NCBI GenBank assembly: GCA_020637335.1
Contig: JACJWC010000015.1
Coordinates: 1-64,000, forward strand
DNA: 64,000 bases
Origin: Acidobacteriota bacterium
GTDB taxonomy: Bacteria > Acidobacteriota > Holophagae > Acanthopleuribacterales > Acanthopleuribacteraceae
Direction: 5' to 3'
The notes beneath the pieces were generated by a model, which worked only from the letters and a program-made list of their open reading frames with translations, made no database searches and was not told the origin of the DNA. This document shows positions 33,398-41,910 of this stretch, one piece after another; position 1 is the stretch's first letter, and the number at the start of each line of letters is the position of its first letter. Both the position numbers and the translations under genes were made by a program.

Positions 33398-35131
33398 GTG
33401 GTTTCAAAAGACGACCGTATTTACTACGAGGAAGAGCTGCGTTACCTGGCCCGCGAGGGCCAGCGTTTCGCCCAGCGTCATCCGGATATCGCCCAGTATT
33501 TGGGGTTGGAGGAACTCAACCCCAATCTGCGCGACCCGCATTCGGAACGCATTATTGAGGCCTTTGCCTTTTTAACTGGCCGCCTTCGACGGTTTATGGA
33601 CCAGCAGTTTCCCGAGTTGATCCACGCCTTATTTAATCTGATTTTTCCGCTCTACCTAAGGCCCTTGCCTTCTAAAACCCTCATGGAATTTCAGCCAGCC
33701 GAAAGTATGTTGGATAAACCGTTTCTGGTTCCGCGCGGAACGGCTTTATACAGTGATCCCGTGGGTGAAAACAATCGCGTCATTGAGTTCTCCACGACCC
33801 AACCGGTCTTGGTTCAGCCCATTTCGGTTAAAGACGTATTGGTCGATCCAGAAACCAAAGCGGATTTTTCCTTATCGGTCGCCCTGAAATTTCATCCGGG
33901 CGTAAAAACCGAATCACTTCAATTGGACGACTTGGAATTTGGCTTAGTCGGCGACCCAAGCCAGTGCTTTGATTTGTTTCACGCCTTCAGTCAAAACCTC
34001 AAAGCTATTCAAATTAAAGGCTTTCCCTTGCCAGAAGGCCAACTGAAATTGGTTTGGTCGGGATTTGATGAAGACCACCATTTTCAAGAAACCGATCGCA
34101 ACGAGTTCTCTCAGCTCCACCTGTTACGCGATTATTTCGATTTCCCGCAACGTTACTACTTCTTTAAGGTCAAAGGCCTCATGCAGGCCTTGGGTGCTTC
34201 ACTGAAGGACCGAACCGATCTTCAGCTCAACTTCATTTTTCATCGACCTTTTCCGCCCGGCAGCCAATTCAATAAGGGCCACATTCGGCTCTTTTGTTGC
34301 CCCGCCCAAAATGTGTTTCCTGTTCTATGTGAGCCGATCGAAATCAGTGGCCACCAATTGGAATATCTGGTGGTTCCCGACCTGACCCGACCCGAGTTAG
34401 AAGTGTATTCCCTGGAAAAAGTTATCGCCTCTTTTGAACAAACCAAGACGGAAGTCCATCCTTATTACCATTTCTCTTTTGATTCGCTCAGCCAGAAAAA
34501 TCGCTGGTTTTACACTGTCCGGCGCGACATGTCATTTGAATCCGGCTGGGACAGTTTTATTCGTTTGATCGATTTGGATCAGGAGGGACCGGATGTTCTG
34601 CGTGGCCAAACCCTCAGCATCCGTGCACTTTGCACCAACCGCGGTGAGGCCCAGGCGGTCAAAATTGGGCAAATTCGAAAAATGGGAGCTAGCGTTCCCG
34701 AAACGATCAGCTGCCGCAATATTTCTCAAGTCAGCAAAGCCTTTTGGCCGCCGATCCATTCGCGCGGTGACTGGGATTTTATTTCTCACTTAGGGCTCAA
34801 TTTTTCCGAACTGACCCGAACAGGTCCGCTCAAACGCCTGTTGACCCTCTACAACATTCCCCAATCGGATGCGGGAAAACGCAAAATAACGGGCTTGATG
34901 GAGGTCAGCGATGCCAAAGACCAGCGTATTGTGTTCGGCCAGGCGGTGCATGGCCGCCAACTGAAAATTGGCTTGGACGAACACTTTTTCCAGCACGAGG
35001 GCGACATCACCCTGTTTTGCCAGGTGTTTGGCCGGTTCCTACGCGCTTATTGCCCCATCAACAGCTTTATCCGCTTAACTCTCCAAAACAAAGACCATTC
35101 CAAGACCTGGGAATACACCGCGACTTATTAG
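33398..35131 (+). CDS. tssF: T6SS baseplate protein TssF
   Basis: A 577-aa TssF (VasA). YYEEELRYLAREGQRFAQRHPDIAQYLG at the N-terminus is diagnostic, followed by the VERIIEAFAFLTGRLRR-type block and YPLYLRPLPS. With TssG, TssE and TssK it forms the baseplate wedge. Translation begins at GTG 33398, 4 bases after the tssC stop, with only a weak ribosome site, so coupling to tssC is likely. Confidence 0.94.
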   Translation: MVSKDDRIYYEEELRYLAREGQRFAQRHPDIAQYLGLEELNPNLRDPHSERIIEAFAFLTGRLRRFMDQQFPELIHALFNLIFPLYLRPLPSKTLMEFQPAESMLDKPFLVPRGTALYSDPVGENNRVIEFSTTQPVLVQPISVKDVLVDPETKADFSLSVALKFHPGVKTESLQLDDLEFGLVGDPSQCFDLFHAFSQNLKAIQIKGFPLPEGQLKLVWSGFDEDHHFQETDRNEFSQLHLLRDYFDFPQRYYFFKVKGLMQALGASLKDRTDLQLNFIFHRPFPPGSQFNKGHIRLFCCPAQNVFPVLCEPIEISGHQLEYLVVPDLTRPELEVYSLEKVIASFEQTKTEVHPYYHFSFDSLSQKNRWFYTVRRDMSFESGWDSFIRLIDLDQEGPDVLRGQTLSIRALCTNRGEAQAVKIGQIRKMGASVPETISCRNISQVSKAFWPPIHSRGDWDFISHLGLNFSELTRTGPLKRLLTLYNIPQSDAGKRKITGLMEVSDAKDQRIVFGQAVHGRQLKIGLDEHFFQHEGDITLFCQVFGRFLRAYCPINSFIRLTLQNKDHSKTWEYTATY

Positions 35132-35146
35132 ACTGAGGATGCGATC

Positions 35147-36073
35147 ATGGTTGCCACCCTCTCACACTTTTTTCATGCATTGCGGCGGATCCAACAGTCC
35201 GCTGATCGCGAAGGTGTGGGCATTCAGTACATCCAAAATCCCTCACGGGCCTTTCCCTCCAGTTTCATTGATGAGGTAGAACCCGGTTCACCATTGCGGA
35301 TCAAGGTTAACTTTCATGGGTTGCTTGGCAATTTAGGCACGCTTCCCGACTATTTCACCGATGAAATCCTGCATTCCAACGAAGACCACAACGGACTGCA
35401 AGATTTCATTGAAATGTTTAACCACCGCATGATTGAAAATTTTTTTCGTGCCTGGCGACGCTACCAAATCCTGCTTGAAAACTCCGTAGAAGCTAAAACC
35501 GAGCAAAACCAAGAGTTTGATACGTTCCTTTCGGCCATTGGTGCTCAAAAACACGACGATGAGGGCAGTGAATTGATTTGGCGCTGTCTGCGCCGCCACC
35601 ATTTGGCTTTGTTTCAGCGACGGGAAAAAACCTTTATGGGCCTGCAGAACATCTTGGGTTCCTTTTTTCCCAATCTGACGTTTGAGTTTCAGGAACATGT
35701 CGAGCACTGGGTGCGCATCCCAGAACACCAGCGCGCCACTTTAAGCTCAGGCCTGCGCATCGGTATGCAGGGCAATTTCCTGGTGGGAACGCAGGCTCGC
35801 GATATTAGTGGCAAGTTCAACATCTTGATTCGCGCGCTCAATTTTCAAACCTACATGAGCTTTTTACCGAACGGCCAACATTACAAACAGTTGCAGCAGC
35901 TTTTGCGCTTGTATGTTCAGAACCGTTGGCAGGTAGCCCTTTTCCTGGAACTGAAGCGCGAGGATGTTCCGGCCCTATCGATGGGTCAGGGCATTTTGGG
36001 CGCGTCCTGCTGGGCCTTAAGTGGCCAGGCCCAAGAAGATGCCCGGGTCGAATTGGGGACGATTCCATTATGA
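35147..36073 (+). CDS. tssG: T6SS baseplate protein TssG
   Basis: A 308-aa TssG (VasB/ImpH). It shows FFHALRRIQQ at the start, GLLGNLGTLPDYFTDEIL near residue 60 and FNHRMIENFFRAWRRYQ near residue 97, all standard. It bridges TssF and TssE in the wedge. GAGGA lies 7 bases before the ATG. The stop overlaps the tssE start by 4 bases. Confidence 0.93.
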   Translation: MVATLSHFFHALRRIQQSADREGVGIQYIQNPSRAFPSSFIDEVEPGSPLRIKVNFHGLLGNLGTLPDYFTDEILHSNEDHNGLQDFIEMFNHRMIENFFRAWRRYQILLENSVEAKTEQNQEFDTFLSAIGAQKHDDEGSELIWRCLRRHHLALFQRREKTFMGLQNILGSFFPNLTFEFQEHVEHWVRIPEHQRATLSSGLRIGMQGNFLVGTQARDISGKFNILIRALNFQTYMSFLPNGQHYKQLQQLLRLYVQNRWQVALFLELKREDVPALSMGQGILGASCWALSGQAQEDARVELGTIPL

Positions 36074-36492
36074 AGACGGCAACTTCTTTCAATTTTCTCA
36101 AAAAGATTCTTGGTATCTCGTTGAACAAGGCCAAGGAAGAGAATCTGATTGAGAGTATTCAATCCAACCTGATCCTGATCCTCAATACACGTCAGGGCAT
36201 GACCGAAGCAATCCCCGATTTTGGTTTGCCCGATATCCATCAGGTTTACAACGCCCTACCCAAGTCTTTAGATGGGTTGGGCGAAGAGATTCGGCGTACC
36301 ATCTCCAAATACGAGCCGCGTCTGCAAAACGTGACCGTTCGGTTCCTTAACAAAGCCTCAGACACCTTTCGCGCTTCCTACCACATTGTGGGCGAGGTTC
36401 GTGAAGGAAGCTCCATTTCCAAAATCACCTTTCAAACGGATGTTATCCGCGATGGATCTGCAAATGCCTACCTCGTCAACCAATACCAATAA
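36070..36492 (+). CDS. tssE: T6SS baseplate protein TssE (gp25-like)
   Basis: A 140-aa gp25/lysozyme-like protein: ESIQSNLILILNTRQGMTEAIPDFGLPDI followed by IRRTISKYEPRLQNVTVRF. The EPRL motif is the conserved signature of the fold. It is the baseplate piece from which the sheath starts to polymerise. Start ATG 36070 overlaps the tssG stop (ATGA). It is unusual that the next gene begins inside tssE, overlapping by about 40 bases. Confidence 0.93.
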   Translation: MKTATSFNFLKKILGISLNKAKEENLIESIQSNLILILNTRQGMTEAIPDFGLPDIHQVYNALPKSLDGLGEEIRRTISKYEPRLQNVTVRFLNKASDTFRASYHIVGEVREGSSISKITFQTDVIRDGSANAYLVNQYQ

Positions 36493-37825
36493 TCCTCTTT
36501 GGACGCACTTGGCCGAAATTCTTCAGGGCGAGCCTGAAGAAATATGGATTGCGATTGACCAGTGCTTGCGGGTCGTTAACCGGTCGATTGAAGCGCAAAT
36601 CAATGAGATCCTGCACCATCCCGACTTCCAGGCATTGGAACGCATGTGGATGGGTCTAGCCCTCCTGATTGACTCGGTGGGCGATTTGCCTTTGGTCAAA
36701 TTGGAAATGCTGCAATGCACCAAAGAGGAATTGGCAGATGATTTTGATCAGTTTATGGATCTGAGTGATTCGGGCCTTTTTCAGCATCTGTACAAAACAG
36801 AATACGATCAGGCCGGTGGCGAACCGTATGGCAGTGTCCTGTTTCATCACTTTTATGACCATCGCCCTTTGGACACGCACCTGCTCAAGCAAATCAGTAA
36901 GGTTGCCGCCGCCTGTCATTGTCCGGCCATAACCAACGCCGCCTTTACGCTTTTTGGTGCGCGCAACGCGCGTCAACTGGAGCAGGTCGAAGATTTAGAC
37001 CTCCTGTTCCAAAATCCCGAATACACCAAATGGCGCGCCCTGCGCGAAACAGAGGATGCGCGTTATCTGGCGTTGGCCTTGCCGCAAGTGCTTATCCGGG
37101 CGCCTTATTCCCAGCGTATCGCCCACGGTTTGGTGTTCACGGAAAACCTGCGCAGTGAAGAGGACTTGGCTTGGGCACCCGCTACTTTTCCCATCGCCAT
37201 TATGCTGGCTCGCAGTTTTTCAAAGCACGGTTGGTGTGTCCATATTCGCGGACCGCATACGGGTGGGTTGGTTGAGGAAATTACGCCGCCCAAATGGACA
37301 ATGCCGGGTCTGGACATTATTCGGCCGCCCATCCAGCTCAGTTTTTCGGATAAACAGGAGCACATGTTCTCGAATCATGGGTTCCTTGTGCTGAACTATT
37401 TCAAGACACGCCATCGTCTCTGCGTGTTTTCCGCACCGACCTTGCAGATATTCAGCCGCGATGTGGACCATGCCTTCACCAGTAACGACCGTTTGGCTGC
37501 CAGCCTGCCTTATGTTTATCTGGTCAGCCGAATTGCCCATTATCAGAAGGTGATTCAACGGGAAAATGTGGGGACTGTGAAAGAGTCCACACAAATCGAA
37601 AATGAATTGCGAGATTGGTTACAGAAATTAGTGACCAAAATGCCGGATCCTTCACTAGAAATACGATCGCGTTACCCCTTGCGGGGCGGCCTCGTCGATG
37701 TGATGGAGGATCCGGGGAACCCAGGCTTCTTCAACGTGCGGATGGTGATTCAACCCCACCTGCAGTTGGAGGGCGTCAACGCAGAATTGACTTTGTTGTC
37801 CAAACTACCGAGAAAGAAGGAGTAA
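36452..37825 (+). CDS. Second TssC-like sheath protein lacking the N-terminal segment
   Basis: A 457-aa TssC paralogue. Blocks FQALERMWMGLALLIDS, EYDQAGGEPYGSVLFHHFY, YTKWRALRETEDARYLALAL, GWCVHIRGPHTGGLVEE and VIQRENVG line up with TssC. NEILHHPDFQ is at 51-60 here but SEIMHNEKFQ at 91-100 in TssC, so about 40 N-terminal residues, including the ClpV-binding helix, are absent. The gene overlaps the end of tssE by about 41 bases and ends 3 bases before tssH. It is intact and under coding constraint, so probably functional as a minor, perhaps ClpV-resistant, sheath or baseplate-end subunit. The start could also be ATG 36464. Confidence 0.88.
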   Translation: MDLQMPTSSTNTNNPLWTHLAEILQGEPEEIWIAIDQCLRVVNRSIEAQINEILHHPDFQALERMWMGLALLIDSVGDLPLVKLEMLQCTKEELADDFDQFMDLSDSGLFQHLYKTEYDQAGGEPYGSVLFHHFYDHRPLDTHLLKQISKVAAACHCPAITNAAFTLFGARNARQLEQVEDLDLLFQNPEYTKWRALRETEDARYLALALPQVLIRAPYSQRIAHGLVFTENLRSEEDLAWAPATFPIAIMLARSFSKHGWCVHIRGPHTGGLVEEITPPKWTMPGLDIIRPPIQLSFSDKQEHMFSNHGFLVLNYFKTRHRLCVFSAPTLQIFSRDVDHAFTSNDRLAASLPYVYLVSRIAHYQKVIQRENVGTVKESTQIENELRDWLQKLVTKMPDPSLEIRSRYPLRGGLVDVMEDPGNPGFFNVRMVIQPHLQLEGVNAELTLLSKLPRKKE

Positions 37826-37828
37826 ATC

Positions 37829-40423
37829 ATGGATGCTCAGAATATCAAGGCACTGATCGGAAAATTGGATCCGACCATGACCAAAGCCCTGGAGGCTTCT
37901 GCGGGAGCCTGTATCCAACGGACCCATTTCGAAATCTCGCTTGAGCACCTGCTCTTGAAGCTTATGGATGTCGAGCGCTCTGATATCAGCTTGATTCTGA
38001 GCTATTTTGATCTGAATCCCGACTCGGTTCGGGCGGAAATTGAGCAGACAATGGCCCAGCTCAAATCAGGAAATTACTCCAAACCGCGTTTTTCTCCGAC
38101 CTTACTGGACATGTTGGCCCATGCCTGGAATTTTGGCAGTTTGGAGCGCGGCGAATCCAAGTTGCGGTCGGGTCATTTGTTGGTTGCCTTGTTGCGCGAT
38201 GGGATGTGGTTAACCACCAACCCCATGCCAACCTTACAAAGTCTCAATGAACCTCAAGTAATTGCCCAGTTTGAGGATGCCACCCAGAGTGGGGAAGAGG
38301 TCATGCTCAAACCAAAATCTTCCGCCACCCCCGGTGGGGCCGGGGCGACCATCCTGGATGAATTCACCGTCAACCTGACCGATCAAGCCAAAAAGGGCAA
38401 AATCGATCCGGTTTTGGGCCGCGACCATGAAATCCACCAGGTCATTGACATTCTGACCCGTCGCCGCAAAAACAACCCGATCCTGGTGGGTGAGCCCGGT
38501 GTGGGTAAATCCGCGATTGTGGAAGGGCTTGCCCTTCTGATTTCCGAGGGTCGGGTTCCACCCATGCTGGCCCAAACCGAAATCCGCAACTTGGATTTGG
38601 GTATGCTTAAGGCTGGTGCCAGCATGAAAGGTGAGTTTGAGGACCGCCTCAAAAACGTAATTGATGCCGTCCAAAATTCCGCCACCCCTATCATTCTCTT
38701 CATCGATGAAGCGCATACCCTGATTGGCGCTGGCGGTGCTGCCGGCAGCGGCGATGCTGCCAACCTGCTTAAACCCGCTTTGGCGCGCGGCCAATTGCGC
38801 ACCGTTGCGGCAACGACCTGGTCCGAATACAAAAAATACATCGAAAAGGATCCAGCCCTGGAGCGCCGCTTCCAGTTGGTCAAGGTGGATGAACCCGATG
38901 TTGAACGGGCCTGCGGCATGTTGCGCGGGGTTAAAGTCAAATATGAAGATCACCATAAAGTCGTTGTGCTGGATTCGGCTCTGGAAGCGGCTGCCCAACT
39001 CTCACACAAGTTCATTTCCGGTCGCCAGCTTCCAGACAAGGCGATCGACCTGCTGGATACTGCCTGCGCTCGGGTGCGGCTCAGTTTAAACAGTCACCCG
39101 CTGGAAATGACCAAACTGGAAAACCAAATCACCACGATTGAAACCGAAATTGAAGCCAAAAAACACGAAAGCTCGCTGACCGATCTGCCCAATAAAAAAT
39201 TGCCTGACCTCGAAGCCAAGTTGGCCGCAGCAAAACAGGAACTCGAAGCGTTGACCGCAAAATGGCAGGCAGAAAAAGAGCTGGTTGACCAGATTGTTGC
39301 GCTCGAAGTCGAGATTGGCAAGCTTGAGGACCCGCCCAAGGAGCAAATTGCCAAATTGCGCGAGGTGCAAAAGGAACTGGAAAAAGTTGGCGGAGAGTCG
39401 CCCCTGGTCGAGTACCGGGTCGGCGCGGGGACCGTTTCCTACATCGTTTCTCAGTGGACCGGCATTCCAGTTGGCAAAATGGTCCGCGATGAATTGGCCG
39501 ACATTCTGACGATTGAAGACAAACTCAAATCGCGGGTTCTGGGTCAGGACAATTCCGCGGAGCGGATCGCCCGAGCCATCAAAGCCTCCAAGGCCAAGGT
39601 CAATAACCCAGATACACCCATCGGTGTGTTCCTGGCCGTGGGCCCTTCCGGTACCGGTAAAACGGAAATGGCTTTGGCCTTGGCTGATATCTTATTCGGC
39701 GGTGAACGCTTCCTGGTCCAGATCAACATGTCGGAGTACCAAGAGAAACACACTGTATCCCGTTTAATCGGTTCGCCTCCGGGTTATGTCGGTTACGGCG
39801 AGGGTGGCGTGCTCAGCGAAGCCGTGCGTCAACGCCCCTACACGGTTGTTCTTCTAGATGAGGTGGAAAAAGGCCATCCCGATGTCATGAATCTTTTTTA
39901 CCAGGTCTTCGACAAAGGCCATTTGGCCGATGGTGAAGGGCGCATCATCGATTTTAAAAATACCATCATCATGATGACCTCCAATTTGGGCAGCCAAATC
40001 ATTGAGGATATGTGTCAGGAAGGCGAGTTCCCGCCAGCGGGCGATTTGTTAGAGGCGATTCGGCCTACCTTGAATCAGTTCTTCAAACCTGCACTGTTGG
40101 CGCGGATGACGGTCCTGCCTTATTTCCCCATCTCGGAAGGGATCATGAAGCGGATCGTTACCTTGAAACTCAAAAAAATCGTCAAACGTCTTCATGAAAA
40201 TCACGGCCTGACGACCAAGATTGAACCCGCTGTTCTGCAGTGCATTGCTGACCGCTGCCGACTGGTTGAAGCTGGCGCTCGGAACATCGATCATATCCTC
40301 AACTCGGAGTTGCTGCCGCTCATCGCCAACCAGATCCTCGAGACTTTGATGAACGCTAAGCAACACGAAACACTGACGATTGGCGTCAGTGACGACAATG
40401 ATTTCCAGCTGACCTTTGAATGA
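37829..40423 (+). CDS. tssH: T6SS sheath-recycling ATPase TssH (ClpV)
   Basis: An 864-aa ClpV. The N-terminal Clp-N domain (about 1-150) includes QRTHFEISLEHLLLKLMD. The first AAA module has Walker A GEPGVGKS near residue 223; the second has GPSGTGKT near residue 605 and ends with the usual D2 small domain. A coiled middle domain (about 420-500) separates them. ClpV pulls on the N-terminus of TssC and disassembles contracted sheaths. Its stop overlaps the upstream-most start of the sigma-54 regulator gene. Confidence 0.96.
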   Translation: MDAQNIKALIGKLDPTMTKALEASAGACIQRTHFEISLEHLLLKLMDVERSDISLILSYFDLNPDSVRAEIEQTMAQLKSGNYSKPRFSPTLLDMLAHAWNFGSLERGESKLRSGHLLVALLRDGMWLTTNPMPTLQSLNEPQVIAQFEDATQSGEEVMLKPKSSATPGGAGATILDEFTVNLTDQAKKGKIDPVLGRDHEIHQVIDILTRRRKNNPILVGEPGVGKSAIVEGLALLISEGRVPPMLAQTEIRNLDLGMLKAGASMKGEFEDRLKNVIDAVQNSATPIILFIDEAHTLIGAGGAAGSGDAANLLKPALARGQLRTVAATTWSEYKKYIEKDPALERRFQLVKVDEPDVERACGMLRGVKVKYEDHHKVVVLDSALEAAAQLSHKFISGRQLPDKAIDLLDTACARVRLSLNSHPLEMTKLENQITTIETEIEAKKHESSLTDLPNKKLPDLEAKLAAAKQELEALTAKWQAEKELVDQIVALEVEIGKLEDPPKEQIAKLREVQKELEKVGGESPLVEYRVGAGTVSYIVSQWTGIPVGKMVRDELADILTIEDKLKSRVLGQDNSAERIARAIKASKAKVNNPDTPIGVFLAVGPSGTGKTEMALALADILFGGERFLVQINMSEYQEKHTVSRLIGSPPGYVGYGEGGVLSEAVRQRPYTVVLLDEVEKGHPDVMNLFYQVFDKGHLADGEGRIIDFKNTIIMMTSNLGSQIIEDMCQEGEFPPAGDLLEAIRPTLNQFFKPALLARMTVLPYFPISEGIMKRIVTLKLKKIVKRLHENHGLTTKIEPAVLQCIADRCRLVEAGARNIDHILNSELLPLIANQILETLMNAKQHETLTIGVSDDNDFQLTFE

Positions 40424-40431
40424 GGGCGGCC

Positions 40432-41910
40432 ATGGATCGCTACCGGATTTTCCACTCCATCATTGGTGCTGCCGATTTGACATCCATGCAATCGGTTATG
40501 GGCTGTATGTTGGACCAGCTGATCCTGGCCTTTGACGTGGAACGGGGGACCTACCTCAGTTCAGGTGGTGGGTCCTTGCGTTGCATGGCGGCGCGCACGG
40601 CCATGGGTTCGGATATTCCCAATCCAATGGTGCAGATTCCCAACGAGATCATTCAAAAGGTGGTTGTCTCAGGCAATCCCTTTTCGGCCAAAATGCCCAT
40701 TATTCCCAAAAACATGAGCTCTGCCTCCAGTTGGGGCGGGGTTCAAATCAAGAATATCCTGGCCTTGCCCAGCGAGGCTGATGGCGTTTTGGTTGGCGTC
40801 ACTTACCTGGAACGCAAAAACAACTATCCGGTTTTTAACCAAAATGAAATCGATACCATATCCGCGCTCGTGCAAGATATTGAAGGCATCATCAGCAACT
40901 CGCGCAAGTATGAAAAATCCGTTTACGAAATCGATAACCTGAAAAACGAAATCATCATGTCCAAGATCAACATGATTTCACAACACCCGGTCATGTTGCG
41001 CTTGTTTAAACAAATCGCCAAGTTGGCCCGAGTGCCGACAACCGTTTTGATCCACGGAGAATCCGGAACGGGCAAGGAACTGGTGGCACGTGCGATCTAC
41101 AATCTGAGCGGATTGAAAGGTCAGTTTATCTCGATGAACTGTGGTGGCATCGAACCTAACCTAATGAAAAGCGAGTTGTTTGGCCATATTAAAGGCAGTT
41201 TCACCGGTGCCCAGAAGGATCGACTCGGTCTGTTTAAAAAGGCTGAGGATGGCATCCTGTTCATGGACGAAATTGGCGAAATGCCTATGGACATGCAGGT
41301 CGCCCTTCTGCGCACCCTGGAAAGTGGTGAAATTCTGCCCGTTGGCGCTGATAAGCCGCTGCACGTCAATACTCGGGTTATCGCCGCTACCCACCGTGAC
41401 TTATCCGAAATGGTCGAAGAGAAAACCTTCCGCAATGACCTTTACCAGCGCTTAAAGGGCATCACTTTGGTCGTGCCTAGCTTGCGTGAGCGCCGCTCGG
41501 ATATTCCTCTTCTCGCCGACCATTTCCTCAAAAAATACAACGAAAAATTTAACCTTTCCTATCGAGGGTTTACGCCTGAGGCACTGACTGTTTTGACCGG
41601 TCGGGATTTTCAGGCCGGCAATGTGCGCGAATTGCAACATGTCATCGAAAGGGCTATGGTTTTTGAAGAAGATAGCGAAATGATCGGTCCTGATTTTCTC
41701 TCCGCAGAACAAGAAAATGGCCAAGAATCCAATGGCACGCGCAGTTTTGAGGATCGGGTCAACGATTATGCTCGCAGAATCTTGTTGGAGGCCATCGAAG
41801 TGGCACAAGGCAATAAAACCAAAGCCATGAAAGCACTCGATATTCCGCGAACCACTTTTTACAGTATGTTGAACCGTTACGGTATTTCATTGGATGGAGA
41901 TGAGACATGA
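40432..41910 (+). CDS. Sigma-54-dependent activator in the T6SS operon
   Basis: A 492-aa enhancer-binding protein: N-terminal GAF-like sensor (about 1-160), AAA core with Walker A GESGTGKE, the sigma-54 contact loop as GSFTGA (Ser in place of the usual Ala) and Walker B GILFMDEIGEMP, and a C-terminal Fis-type HTH (GNKTKAMKALDIPRTTFYSML). Vibrio VasH is the known example of such an activator in a T6SS locus. ATG 40432 has GAGGG 5 bases before it; ATG 40420, overlapping the tssH stop, lacks one. The next gene starts in its stop (ATGA). Confidence 0.92.
   Translation: MDRYRIFHSIIGAADLTSMQSVMGCMLDQLILAFDVERGTYLSSGGGSLRCMAARTAMGSDIPNPMVQIPNEIIQKVVVSGNPFSAKMPIIPKNMSSASSWGGVQIKNILALPSEADGVLVGVTYLERKNNYPVFNQNEIDTISALVQDIEGIISNSRKYEKSVYEIDNLKNEIIMSKINMISQHPVMLRLFKQIAKLARVPTTVLIHGESGTGKELVARAIYNLSGLKGQFISMNCGGIEPNLMKSELFGHIKGSFTGAQKDRLGLFKKAEDGILFMDEIGEMPMDMQVALLRTLESGEILPVGADKPLHVNTRVIAATHRDLSEMVEEKTFRNDLYQRLKGITLVVPSLRERRSDIPLLADHFLKKYNEKFNLSYRGFTPEALTVLTGRDFQAGNVRELQHVIERAMVFEEDSEMIGPDFLSAEQENGQESNGTRSFEDRVNDYARRILLEAIEVAQGNKTKAMKALDIPRTTFYSMLNRYGISLDGDET

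Noticed and set aside
35926..36069. Longer TssE beginning inside tssG
   Set aside because: TssE family members start near MKTATSF; the ATG at 36070 overlaps the tssG stop as ATGA, and the extension is the tssG shadow frame.
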